Below, piece after piece: positions 53,059 through 61,115 of a stretch of DNA of 64,000 bases. The notes under the pieces were generated by a model. It was not told where the DNA came from. It saw only the letters and a program-made list of their open reading frames with translations, and made no database searches. The translations under genes were made by a program, and so were the position numbers. The stretch's first letter is position 1, and every line of letters begins with the position of its first letter. The DNA is taken from assembly GCA_005116945.1 (NCBI GenBank), contig SWDH01000044.1, forward strand, positions 33,527 to 97,526, written 5' to 3'. The DNA comes from Nitrospira sp. GTDB taxonomy: Bacteria; Nitrospirota; Nitrospiria; Nitrospirales; Nitrospiraceae.

Positions 53059-53481
53059 TTATTGGGAGCGCGATGGGGTGTTGATGCAGCGCCATAGAGC
53101 ATACGACATGCCGACAAGTACGAGGTCTTCAAGCGGAGAGTACCAGCGCAGCGGCTGAGGAAAGAAGCGTCCGAAGCACCCGCAGTTTGGAATATCGAGC
53201 CCGCGCAGCAGCGATATCGTCATCCAGGCCGCATAGCCGAGATTGAGTGCCGCGCAAGCCAGGGCTCCGATTCTGAGGTTCCAGCCCGACAACAGCCACA
53301 ATGCGAGCGCCCATTCGACGCCGATCACCGACCATGCCAGCGGCCACAGCCAATCGAGAGGAACTGCGTCATAGGTCGTGAGCACCGCGACAAATCCCGC
53401 AAGGTCGAGCGACTTCCCCAACGCCGAGGCCAACACAACACCAGCGATGAGGATACGAAGAATCCAACAGGAGACAGTCAT
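53059..53481 (-). CDS. MauE/DoxX-like membrane protein
   Basis: A 140-residue protein with four predicted membrane helices. The sequence VVLASALGKSLDLAGFVAVL at the start and GLDIPNCGCFGRFFPQPL near the third loop match the MauE-type domain, which carries a CxC pair and is linked to disulfide formation in partner proteins. ATG at 53481 is preferred; the upstream extension is unlike the family. It is unaccompanied by a thioredoxin gene. Confidence 0.8.
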   Translation of the reverse strand: MTVSCWILRILIAGVVLASALGKSLDLAGFVAVLTTYDAVPLDWLWPLAWSVIGVEWALALWLLSGWNLRIGALACAALNLGYAAWMTISLLRGLDIPNCGCFGRFFPQPLRWYSPLEDLVLVGMSYALWRCINTPSRSQ

Positions 53482-53810
53482 GAGAGACGATTGTACGCGC
53501 GAAGGGGAACGCTCCGCCACTCTCTCTTCACGTTTCAGGGTCTGGCCTGAGCAACGTATTTGGAAGGAAAGAATGCTGGTCAAGTCTATTCTTCGCAGGC
53601 TCATACTCTACTTCACGAGGGAGCACATACGTCGCATGCAGGGCAACGTTGTATACCACCGCGTGGTGAACACAGATAGAAACGGCAGGAGTACAGCGCC
53701 AACGCAGCGGGCGCAGGCGATGAGTTCGATGAGATAGCCGTGTGCGCCAAGTCAGGCGGATGAGGCTGACACCACTGGTATCCTTCCTGCGATCTCGATA
53801 CAATTGGCGC
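53482..53810. other. Intergenic stretch without a recognisable gene
   Basis: This spacer separates the divergent MauE-like and flavoprotein genes. Only short, motif-free frames are present. No clear promoter or repeat was recognised. Confidence 0.4.
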
Positions 53811-55076
53811 ATGTCGGGATCGGCCCCACACGTCATCGTCATCGGCGCCGGTGTGGCCGGATTGGCCTGTGCGCGCGGGCTTACGATTCACGGGATCACA
53901 CCGCTGGTATTGGAAGCCTCCGACGCCGTAGGCGGGCGCGTCCGAACCGATCTGATGAACGGCTATCGGTTGGATCACGGCTTCCAGGTCTTACTCACGG
54001 GGTATCCCGAAGTCACCCGTCAACTCGACCTCCCCTCGTTACGATTACAGCCCTTCCATCCCGGAGCATCCGTGCGGTGTCAGGGGACATTCCATCGGCT
54101 GAGTGATCCACTGCGTCAACCGCTTGATGCGCCCGCAATACTCTTGGGGCCGATTGGAAGCCTCGGCGACAAATTACGCATGCTGCGCCTCACCCGTGAC
54201 GCGCAGCACAAGACCCTCTGTCAGCATGTCGGCGGACCATCGACGTCTACTCAGAACGTTCTGGCGAGCTACGGATTGTCTGAGACGATGTGCCGGAGAT
54301 TTCTGCACCCCTTTTTACATGGCGTGTTCCTCGATGAGGCGCTTGCCACGCCGGCATGGATTTTTGAGCACGTCTGGGCATCGTTCGCGCAGGGCAACGT
54401 CGCCTTGCCGCAGGAAGGCATGGGCGCTATTCCACGGCAACTTGCCAATGGGCTCCATTCGGTAAGTGTGCGCATGAACGCCCCAGTGACGGAGATCGAT
54501 GGCACGAGCGTGACGTTGGTGAGCGGAGAACGACTGGCAGCGGATGTCGTAGTGCTTGCCACTGATTGGTCGACCGCTGCGATACTTCAGGGGACGCCGC
54601 CCCCGTCTTCTGGCCGGACGGCAATCACCGTCTATTACAGCGCTCCACAACCTCCGCTGTCAGGCCCCTGGCTGGTGCTGAACGGAGAGGAAGAAGGGCC
54701 CGTCAATCATCTCTGTGTGCTGAGTGAGGTGGCCCCAAGCTATGCCCCAGCCGGCCGAAGCCTGATCGCCGTGAGCCTGCGGCCCCGGACACCAGAACCG
54801 GACCAACAAGAGTTGGCCGTACGGCGGTACTTGGCGGAGTGGTTCGGAGGGGCTGTAGATGCCTGGCACTATCTACGGACGGATCGAGTGACTTCGTCAC
54901 TGCCGCCCTTGAACGTGCTACCGCCAACAGCACCGACATCGGTGTGCGAACTGCGCTCAGGTCTCTTTGCTTGTGGGGATTACCTGAGTACGGGTACACT
55001 TGATGCCGCTCTGTGGTCGGGGCGGATTACCGCGGATGCCATTGCTGAACGGCTTGGGGTGCCACAGCCGGCTTGA
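53811..55076 (+). CDS. FAD-dependent oxidoreductase (protoporphyrinogen oxidase/desaturase-like)
   Basis: A 421-residue flavoprotein of the amine-oxidase group. The N-terminal dinucleotide motif is VIVIGAGVAGLACARGL, followed by LEASDAVGGRVRTD, the GG doublet after the Rossmann fold. The C-terminal FAD motif is ELRSGLFACGDYLSTGTLDA. Family members include phytoene desaturases, HemG/HemY-like oxidases and many of unknown substrate. Its start ATG has no clear ribosome site. Confidence 0.85.
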   Translation: MSGSAPHVIVIGAGVAGLACARGLTIHGITPLVLEASDAVGGRVRTDLMNGYRLDHGFQVLLTGYPEVTRQLDLPSLRLQPFHPGASVRCQGTFHRLSDPLRQPLDAPAILLGPIGSLGDKLRMLRLTRDAQHKTLCQHVGGPSTSTQNVLASYGLSETMCRRFLHPFLHGVFLDEALATPAWIFEHVWASFAQGNVALPQEGMGAIPRQLANGLHSVSVRMNAPVTEIDGTSVTLVSGERLAADVVVLATDWSTAAILQGTPPPSSGRTAITVYYSAPQPPLSGPWLVLNGEEEGPVNHLCVLSEVAPSYAPAGRSLIAVSLRPRTPEPDQQELAVRRYLAEWFGGAVDAWHYLRTDRVTSSLPPLNVLPPTAPTSVCELRSGLFACGDYLSTGTLDAALWSGRITADAIAERLGVPQPA

Positions 55077-55119
55077 ATGGTCCATCAGGCGCGCCTCACA
55101 AAACCCGACAGCACGCCTG

Positions 55120-55551
55120 TCAAAGCCCGCAGGCGATTCTCATGAACCCCGCCGTTGCCGTGCCGGGTGACACGACAGCCATGGAGTTGGAACCGCCCGT
55201 TGTGTGCACGACCGAACCTGCCCCCATCTGCCCTGAATACCAGGTCGTCTTGAGCGGCTGGCTTTTCTGATTTTGGCAGTCGTATTCACGCGAGGTGATC
55301 TTCGAAAGAGCCGGCGCTGCGCCACCTTCAATCTGCGGCGTCTTGTAGTCGAGTAAATCTGACATCGTCACCGTTTCATCCGCCTTGCGAACGCTGCCGT
55401 GGTCTGCGTAGTAGACATAGGCATCCATTTCCCCGACCTTCGACCAATCTGCCGCCGACTTGGTGGCTGAACCAGACGGCGCATCACTTCCGGTGCAGGC
55501 TGTCAGCAACGCGCAACTTAATAGCGCAATTGAGTATCGTATTCCGCTCAT
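55120..55551 (-). CDS. Lipoprotein, surface-adhesin-E-like
   Basis: A 143-residue lipoprotein with a lipobox ALLTAC at residues 14-19. The mature part (DWSKVGEMDAYVYYADHGSV, TVTMSDLLDYKTPQ, SREYDCQNQK) has the W-x-YYD and EYDC pattern of the surface-adhesin protein E family. It is probably outer-membrane anchored; its function is unknown. Confidence 0.7.
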   Translation of the reverse strand: MSGIRYSIALLSCALLTACTGSDAPSGSATKSAADWSKVGEMDAYVYYADHGSVRKADETVTMSDLLDYKTPQIEGGAAPALSKITSREYDCQNQKSQPLKTTWYSGQMGAGSVVHTTGGSNSMAVVSPGTATAGFMRIACGL

Positions 55552-55685
55552 ATCCCTCGACTATACAGTGGACCGAGGCGATCACTATACCACAGCGCCG
55601 AACGGCTCAACCTATCGCCTCAAGCCGTCGCGCGTTTTCTGTCGTTGAGCAATCGACTCTTCGTACATGCTCCGCAGAAGATGAC

Positions 55686-55712
55686 TAAAAGGAGTCGGGA
55701 GTCTTTGTTTGC
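55686..55712. repeat. REP-like repeat
   Basis: The copy reads TAAAAGGAGTCGGGAGTCTT then TGTTTGC, with one change (GGAGTC for GGGGTC). Confidence 0.75.
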
Positions 55713-55867
55713 CGATCTAAGCTAGGACAGGTCTTGCCCGCCGACACCCCACCCTGCCTTTGCTAAGCTTGTCAAAGGGCCCTGCAGCCGCCACGCCCTC
55801 CGGCTCTATTTCCCTCATGCGCAGAATCCTGCGCTCTTGCGTGCCCCTTCCGATTCCCCCACAGCCT

Positions 55868-55886
55868 TGTCAAGCTATACTTGACA
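55868..55886 (+). promoter_or_regulatory. Palindromic operator upstream of higBA
   Basis: TGTCAAGCTATACTTGACA is a perfect inverted repeat with 7-base arms and a 5-base spacer, 30 bases before the toxin start. Its right half TTGACA could serve as a -35 box. HigA antitoxins bind such palindromes to repress their own operon, so this is the likely operator. Confidence 0.7.
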
Positions 55887-55915
55887 GCTCGGCCTGACAA
55901 GCGCAGGATAACCGG

Positions 55916-56194
55916 GTGATTGAGAATTTCAAGCACAAGGGGCTGGCACAATTCTTTGAAGACGATGATCGCCGGAAGTTGCCCGCATCGCAGATCGATA
56001 AAATTGGCCGTATCCTGGCAAGGCTGAACGAAGCGATAACCATTCAAGATATGGGACTGCCAGGCTATCGGCTCCATCCCTTGAGAGGAGAATTAGCCGG
56101 CTTCTGGTCTGTGACCGTATCAGGGAATTGGCGAATCATTTTCCGATTCGAGAACGGCAGTGCCTACGGCGTGGATCTTGTGGACTATCACTAA
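55916..56194 (+). CDS. higB: HigB-type toxin (RelE superfamily)
   Basis: A 92-residue ribosome-dependent mRNA interferase of the HigB class. Typical segments are MIENFKHKGLAQFFEDDDRR, LPGYRLHPLRGELAGFWSVT and NWRIIFRFENGSAYGVDLVD. The start is GTG at 55916. Toxin before antitoxin is the usual HigBA order. Confidence 0.92.
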   Translation: MIENFKHKGLAQFFEDDDRRKLPASQIDKIGRILARLNEAITIQDMGLPGYRLHPLRGELAGFWSVTVSGNWRIIFRFENGSAYGVDLVDYH

Positions 56195-56206
56195 AGGAGT
56201 TCGACG

Positions 56207-56506
56207 ATGCGCATGAAGAACCCACCGCACCCTGGATTGTCGGTCCGACATGACTGCCTTGAACCGCTCGGATTGTCGATCGCGGAGGGGGCCAAGGTGC
56301 TGGGTGTCACGCGACAGGCAATGAACAATCTAGTGACCGGCAAGGCCGGGATTTCAGCCGAAATGGCAATCCGCCTCGAAAAGGCGTTTGGTGGCGGTGC
56401 AGAGACATGGCTACGGATGCAGGCCGCATACGATCTGGCCCAAGCGGAAAAGCACACGGGAAAGATCAAGGTTCGGCGTGTAAAGGATGCCTTGATACCC
56501 GCCTAA
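56207..56506 (+). CDS. higA: HigA-type antitoxin (XRE family)
   Basis: A 99-residue antitoxin with a Cro/CI helix-turn-helix: LGLSIAEGAKVLGVTRQAMN, then NLVTGKAGISAEMAIRLEKA. The segment GGGAETWLRMQAAYDLAQAE is a HigA hallmark. AGGAG lies before the ATG, 12 bases after the toxin stop. It should neutralise HigB and repress the operon. Confidence 0.93.
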   Translation: MRMKNPPHPGLSVRHDCLEPLGLSIAEGAKVLGVTRQAMNNLVTGKAGISAEMAIRLEKAFGGGAETWLRMQAAYDLAQAEKHTGKIKVRRVKDALIPA

Positions 56507-56556
56507 TCGTCAGCCCAGAGTCAACGACTGGACAATGAGGGGGAAGAAGAACAACG

Positions 56557-56596
56557 AAAGGGGTCGAACGAAAGGGGTCGGGAGTCTTTGTTTGGA
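56557..56596. repeat. REP-like repeat with a partial tandem copy
   Basis: AAAGGGGTCGAACG is followed directly by AAAGGGGTCGGGAGTCTTTG and TTTGG. It lies 18 bases from the stop of the truncated WbqC gene. Confidence 0.75.
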
Positions 56597-56613
56597 TGGA
56601 TAGAGGGTGAATT

Positions 56614-57165
56614 CTAATTACAAGTGCAACACCGGCAGCGACGAGGGGATTTGGGTGGGGCCCCACCAGGACCGGAGAGATATCCCGATGCGCCGACGGC
56701 ATGACACAGATCGATTAACCGATCGGTAGGCTCTTCACGCGCCCCCCACTCCGACGCACAACGGACAGGCGTCGTAATTCCGTATGCTCTAAGTAGCCAC
56801 CGAAGGACCCTCATATTCAGCTCATGCAATCGTTCCCATGGCATGGCATAGAGGCTGAGCAATTCCGGAAGGTAGCGGTCACGGAATGGCGCCTGCGCAT
56901 AATGCATCTCGATGGCATGTCGGTGCTGACGTTGCCAATTCACAGCTTGGTTGACCTGAACATCTTTCACCAGTTGGCCAAACCGATGAAGGACCGGTAC
57001 GGTCACCCATTGGCAACCGCCCGCGGTTCTGATTCGATTACGATTTTGCCACTCGTTCTTCTTGAACTGCACTGAATCCAACGCGATGAAGAGATCGGCC
57101 TGATCGATCTTGTCCAGATACCCAAGCCAGGGTAGAAACTGCGGTTGATGAATCGTCACGCGCAT
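56614..57165 (-). CDS. WbqC-family protein, C-terminus apparently truncated
   Basis: A 183-residue WbqC-like protein: MRVTIHQPQFLPWLGYLDKI, LDSVQFKKNEWQNRNRI and QWVTVPVLHRFGQ are the family N-terminus. It reaches the conserved YLSGPGG and then ends in an unrelated tail (APPKSPRRCRCCTCN). Family members usually go on for some 40-50 residues. The break lies beside a REP-like repeat, suggesting loss of the 3' end. WbqC proteins occur in polysaccharide loci; their exact reaction is not settled. Confidence 0.8.
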   Translation of the reverse strand: MRVTIHQPQFLPWLGYLDKIDQADLFIALDSVQFKKNEWQNRNRIRTAGGCQWVTVPVLHRFGQLVKDVQVNQAVNWQRQHRHAIEMHYAQAPFRDRYLPELLSLYAMPWERLHELNMRVLRWLLRAYGITTPVRCASEWGAREEPTDRLIDLCHAVGASGYLSGPGGAPPKSPRRCRCCTCN

Positions 57166-57175
57166 TGATGGTGCC

Positions 57176-58678
57176 TTAGCTCATAGCCTTCAGCGGAAGA
57201 ATCGGCTCCACAACAATGGGGTTACTCAACAGTTCGCCACTGCCGGTGATCTCCACTCGATAGGTGATCCGCTCTGCGATTGGCGCGTGTGTGTCCGGCC
57301 AGTCGATGCGAAACGGCGTCTGACCGGCCAATTGCGCGAGTATCTGGCCGGAGCGAATCACCCGCACCTTCACAGGGTGACGGCCGAGATCGGTTGCCGT
57401 GACAGAGAGTCGAATCATGAGATCTCGCGCCCCACCAGGATCAAGCCTGTCACCGACCGATGCCGATCTGGTTCCGCCATGGCACATGACTTGGAACTCA
57501 TCTAATCGAAGTTGAACATGCTGATCGCCATCCCCCACCGCATAGGAATGACCGGACTGAAGCGCCTCGAGAAGACCGGCAGCTGTTCGCTCTTTCACCC
57601 TGAGCACCGTTACAAGTCGATGCAAATCCTTCCCCGCATCCGTGAATCCATGAAACGCAAGTTCCCCGATCAGCACAGGGGGCGAGCGCTGTTCACTGAT
57701 GGGCAATTGGAGCAACCGGTCCCATAATTCACCTGGCTTCACGCCTGTTCGTCCATCCTGATAGAGCCCCCCAAATCCGGTATACCCCGTCGTCTGTAGC
57801 AACGACTCAAGATGGGGCTCCGTCTTAACGGTAACAGTTCCCAACGGGCCAGCAGCATATTCATGAAAGTCTCGCGCTTCTGTCATCGACCAAAAAACAA
57901 GCCCACCCTTCGCCCTCACATCGTCGATCAGGGCCTGATAGGGACGATACCCCAACCGGTCATCATATGAACTAAACGCAGGCTGGCTCAGGGGCCAGGC
58001 ATTCGCCACGAGCGCCACCGCAAGGACGATCAGCACACAAGCGATAGCCCGCCGGAGCGATCGCCGATCGGGATTACGCCGGAACGGCCTCCACAACCAG
58101 ACGGCTGGAATAGCCAACAACATCGGCACACCATTCACGGCTCCTCGCCAATCGAATGTGTAGGAGGATGGATTCCCACTCGCCGGAAGGGATCGATAGT
58201 CATCCGGCTTGGTGAGACCGATCACCAGAAGATTGCGTTGAGCATTATGCAATGTCAACGTTCGATCCAGAATCGAGCCGGTCCAATAGTAATAGGGGGC
58301 AACCTCGACTCCGGGTAGGATGATCAGCTTCGGGTGACGGCTCTGCGCTGCCGCGATCTCGTCCAAGTACCGTTCGATTCCATATTCCAGCACAGAGGGA
58401 AAGCTGACGTGTTGTTTTAAAAGGCCCGGCAACGGCCACAATCCATACTCATAACGCAGAGAAAAATTGTCGGTCAGAATCAGCGCATCCAGGCCGAGTC
58501 CTTCCGCCCGTTCAGCCAACGCTTCAACGGTCAAATCACCGGTGCTGGCAGAACTATGCACATGCACCGTAGCCAGCAACTGCTGCCGCACTTCCGATGT
58601 CTGCGCTCTTACATCGAAACCTGACAAAAATAACGGCATGATCACGAACGCCACTATCAATCGATAGGTACGATTCAT
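57176..58678 (-). CDS. PHP-domain protein with internal membrane segments
   Basis: A 500-residue protein. After a signal peptide (cleavage near VRAQ) comes a PHP-like metal site: LLATVHVHSSASTGDLTVEA, LDALILTDNFS and LIILPGVEVAPYYY. Two membrane helices (GVPMLLAIPAVWLW and ACVLIVLAVALVANAWPL) interrupt it near residues 190-250. Then KGGLVFWSMTEA and a C-terminal beta domain follow. ATG at 58678 has AAGGAAG upstream. It resembles CehA-like PHP hydrolases. The substrate is unknown; context suggests a polysaccharide role. Confidence 0.75.
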   Translation of the reverse strand: MNRTYRLIVAFVIMPLFLSGFDVRAQTSEVRQQLLATVHVHSSASTGDLTVEALAERAEGLGLDALILTDNFSLRYEYGLWPLPGLLKQHVSFPSVLEYGIERYLDEIAAAQSRHPKLIILPGVEVAPYYYWTGSILDRTLTLHNAQRNLLVIGLTKPDDYRSLPASGNPSSYTFDWRGAVNGVPMLLAIPAVWLWRPFRRNPDRRSLRRAIACVLIVLAVALVANAWPLSQPAFSSYDDRLGYRPYQALIDDVRAKGGLVFWSMTEARDFHEYAAGPLGTVTVKTEPHLESLLQTTGYTGFGGLYQDGRTGVKPGELWDRLLQLPISEQRSPPVLIGELAFHGFTDAGKDLHRLVTVLRVKERTAAGLLEALQSGHSYAVGDGDQHVQLRLDEFQVMCHGGTRSASVGDRLDPGGARDLMIRLSVTATDLGRHPVKVRVIRSGQILAQLAGQTPFRIDWPDTHAPIAERITYRVEITGSGELLSNPIVVEPILPLKAMS

Positions 58679-58691
58679 CACTTCCTTATTC

Positions 58692-61115
58692 TTACTCGCG
58701 AGCACTGAGCGCCTCTGCAAAAATTGATTCAATCATGCGAACCATTGAACGCGAACCATATCGGCTGTCTACACTACGGCTTGCAGCCAGGCCTAATTGC
58801 CGGGCCCAATCCGGCCGATCGAGTAATTGCCGTATGGCATCCGCCAACGCATCGGCATTACCAGGAGGCACCAGTAAACCAGTTTGCTCGTGGCTTATGA
58901 CGGCCGGAATACCACCGACACGGGAGGCAATCACCGGCAACCCCGCTGCCATGGCTTCGACTAGCGCACGCCCCATCCCTTCATTGAGCGAAGGCAACAC
59001 AAACAGATCCATCCCGGCCAGACAGGCTTCGATGTCATCCCTATGACCAAGGAAATGCACCGCATCGAGGATTCCAGCCAATTCCGCCTGCTGCAGTAGT
59101 GCGTCATGCCGATCTCCACTTCCGATGATCACGAGATGGAGAGAAGGGAAGTCCTTTTTTAATTTGGAGACAGCGTCGATCAGGTATTTATGGCCTTTAA
59201 TATCGGTGAGCCATCCGACTGATCCGACGATCAACGCATCCGGTGGGCAGCCAAACCACTCCGGCTGTTGTTTCCCCTGAACCCTCGCCAGTCCAAACCG
59301 CTCGCGATCGATCCCGCTCGGTACCACAGCAAACCGGTCGGCATGACCGACATCACGATCGAGATGATCCTGTCGCTCCGCGTCCGTCAGCGCAATCAGT
59401 CGATCCGTAATCGAACTCAGCATCCGTTCAATCTGAAGAAACAGCCAGGATTGGGTTGGACCAAAATGCCCGTAAAACACATGGCCGTGCGGCGTGTGGA
59501 CGATGATTGGGACCTTCGCAATCCAAGCCGCCACTCGCCCTAACACACCGGCCTTCGATGTATGGGTATGGACCAATGCCGGCCGCTCTTGCCGGAAGAG
59601 GCGAGTCAATTGCCACAGGGCTTGTATATCTTTCAGTAAAGAGACCTCTCTTGTGAGGGAAGGAAGCAGCATCCAGTGAACATCCGCTTTCTCAAGTCGC
59701 CGGCAATTCTCTTCCGTTGCGACCTGCCCGCCTTGCGCATCCCAACGCCCTGGATACCCGGAAACCACCAGCGGCTCGAACTGGGCACGGTCATGACCGA
59801 GAACGGTCAGCATCGTGTTCTGCGCCGACCCGCCATGGTCCAGCCGCGTAATCACATGAATCACCTTCTTCGCTCTGGCCGACTCACGTGACAGAGCTGG
59901 TCTGTTTTTCGACAAGCGCACAAACAGACGGTCGAGATCTGCCGTATGCGCCACCCAATTATATCGCTGCTCCACCATCGCGCGACCTTTTGTTGCCCAG
60001 CGCTCTCGCTCGCCAGGTTGACTGCGAAACCGCTTTAATATAAGCCATAATGTTTTTGTGAGAGACGCCGCGTCGGTTCCTTCCGTGACAAACATCGGAT
60101 CAACCGTGCTCAACACTTCAGGGATCGCGCCGACTGGCGTCCCTATCACCGGCGTACCACAGGCTAGCGCCTCGACCGTCACCAAGCCGAACCCTTCGAG
60201 TTGTAGCGTCGGCATCACGACCAAATCGGACGCCTGGTAGTACTTCGCTAATTGATCCTCCGGCACAAACCCGAGCAACCGGACTGCATCGTGTAATCCC
60301 TTGCTGAATATGTGTTCTTCCAATCGCGAGCGTAGTTGGCCATCTCCACCAATGAGGAGGAGAAGATTTCTCTGCTCCTCGCCGAGCATCGTCATGGCTT
60401 CGAGAAGATGCTCTAATCCCATGCGAGGCACCAGATTGCGAACGGTAAACAAAATTGTACGGTTCTCCGGCAATTTAAGTTCACGCCTAATCTCGTTCCG
60501 ATCCTGCGGCCGGAAAAACATGGCCGGATCGGCTGCGCCGGGAACCACCGTGATGGACTTCGGAGTGATGCCGTGCGTAGCAATAACTTGTTGCTTCATG
60601 TATTCGCTCAAGACGATCACATGGTGACAGCGGCGGATCACGATGCGTTCAATCCAGCGACGGGCGCGCACGCTCAACCGCCGTCTGGCCCGTTCATGTG
60701 TCGTCGCGGCCCGCTCAGCTCTGGTGAGATATTCCTGATGCGCCAACGAGTGGCAGACATAGATCCAGCGATTGACTTTCCCGTAGCGGAACAGAATCGG
60801 GCCAAGGCCGGCCAACGATTGATGAATCATCGCGACATCGACCGACGAACCCTGCATCGTGAGATCAAATGCCCGGAGAGAATTGTGCACTGAAGACCAG
60901 ACAAAGGCCGGCTCGCTGGTTCGTGTGACCGAATACCGCCGTTCCCTCACACTTCCGATCGATAGGTCGGCCTCTGCAGACTCAAAAGGAGCCCGCGCGA
61001 CCACGCGCACATGATGTCCTAGCTTGGCGAGACCCAACGCTTGCTGCCGGAGCACTCGCTCGGCGCCACCGATGACCTGTTCGACCGTGACTTCTGCGAG
61101 CAAGACGACGTTCAT
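58692..61115 (-). CDS. Fused double GT4-family glycosyltransferase
   Basis: An 807-residue protein made of two complete GT-B glycosyltransferases. The first (residues 1 to about 395) starts MNVVLLAEVTVEQVIGGAER and has MPTLQLEGFGLVTVEALACG. The second starts near residue 415 with KVIHVITRLDHGGSAQNTML and has LPSLNEGMGRALVEAMAAGL. Both keep the EX7E-type region of family GT4. ATG at 61115 forms an ATGA overlap with the asparagine synthetase stop; the longer frame only re-reads that gene. It probably adds two sugars in succession to a lipid-linked glycan. Confidence 0.92.
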   Translation of the reverse strand: MNVVLLAEVTVEQVIGGAERVLRQQALGLAKLGHHVRVVARAPFESAEADLSIGSVRERRYSVTRTSEPAFVWSSVHNSLRAFDLTMQGSSVDVAMIHQSLAGLGPILFRYGKVNRWIYVCHSLAHQEYLTRAERAATTHERARRRLSVRARRWIERIVIRRCHHVIVLSEYMKQQVIATHGITPKSITVVPGAADPAMFFRPQDRNEIRRELKLPENRTILFTVRNLVPRMGLEHLLEAMTMLGEEQRNLLLLIGGDGQLRSRLEEHIFSKGLHDAVRLLGFVPEDQLAKYYQASDLVVMPTLQLEGFGLVTVEALACGTPVIGTPVGAIPEVLSTVDPMFVTEGTDAASLTKTLWLILKRFRSQPGERERWATKGRAMVEQRYNWVAHTADLDRLFVRLSKNRPALSRESARAKKVIHVITRLDHGGSAQNTMLTVLGHDRAQFEPLVVSGYPGRWDAQGGQVATEENCRRLEKADVHWMLLPSLTREVSLLKDIQALWQLTRLFRQERPALVHTHTSKAGVLGRVAAWIAKVPIIVHTPHGHVFYGHFGPTQSWLFLQIERMLSSITDRLIALTDAERQDHLDRDVGHADRFAVVPSGIDRERFGLARVQGKQQPEWFGCPPDALIVGSVGWLTDIKGHKYLIDAVSKLKKDFPSLHLVIIGSGDRHDALLQQAELAGILDAVHFLGHRDDIEACLAGMDLFVLPSLNEGMGRALVEAMAAGLPVIASRVGGIPAVISHEQTGLLVPPGNADALADAIRQLLDRPDWARQLGLAASRSVDSRYGSRSMVRMIESIFAEALSARE

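Larger units (their letters stand above)
55552..55915. other. Spacer with a REP-like repeat and the higBA control region
   Basis: No supported gene. It contains the REP-like repeat at 55686 and the palindrome at 55868 that probably controls the toxin-antitoxin operon. Confidence 0.6.

Noticed and set aside
55868-55886. A transcription terminator at the palindrome before higB
   Set aside because: No T-run follows, the stem is AT-rich and short, and its position just upstream of a toxin-antitoxin start suits an operator.
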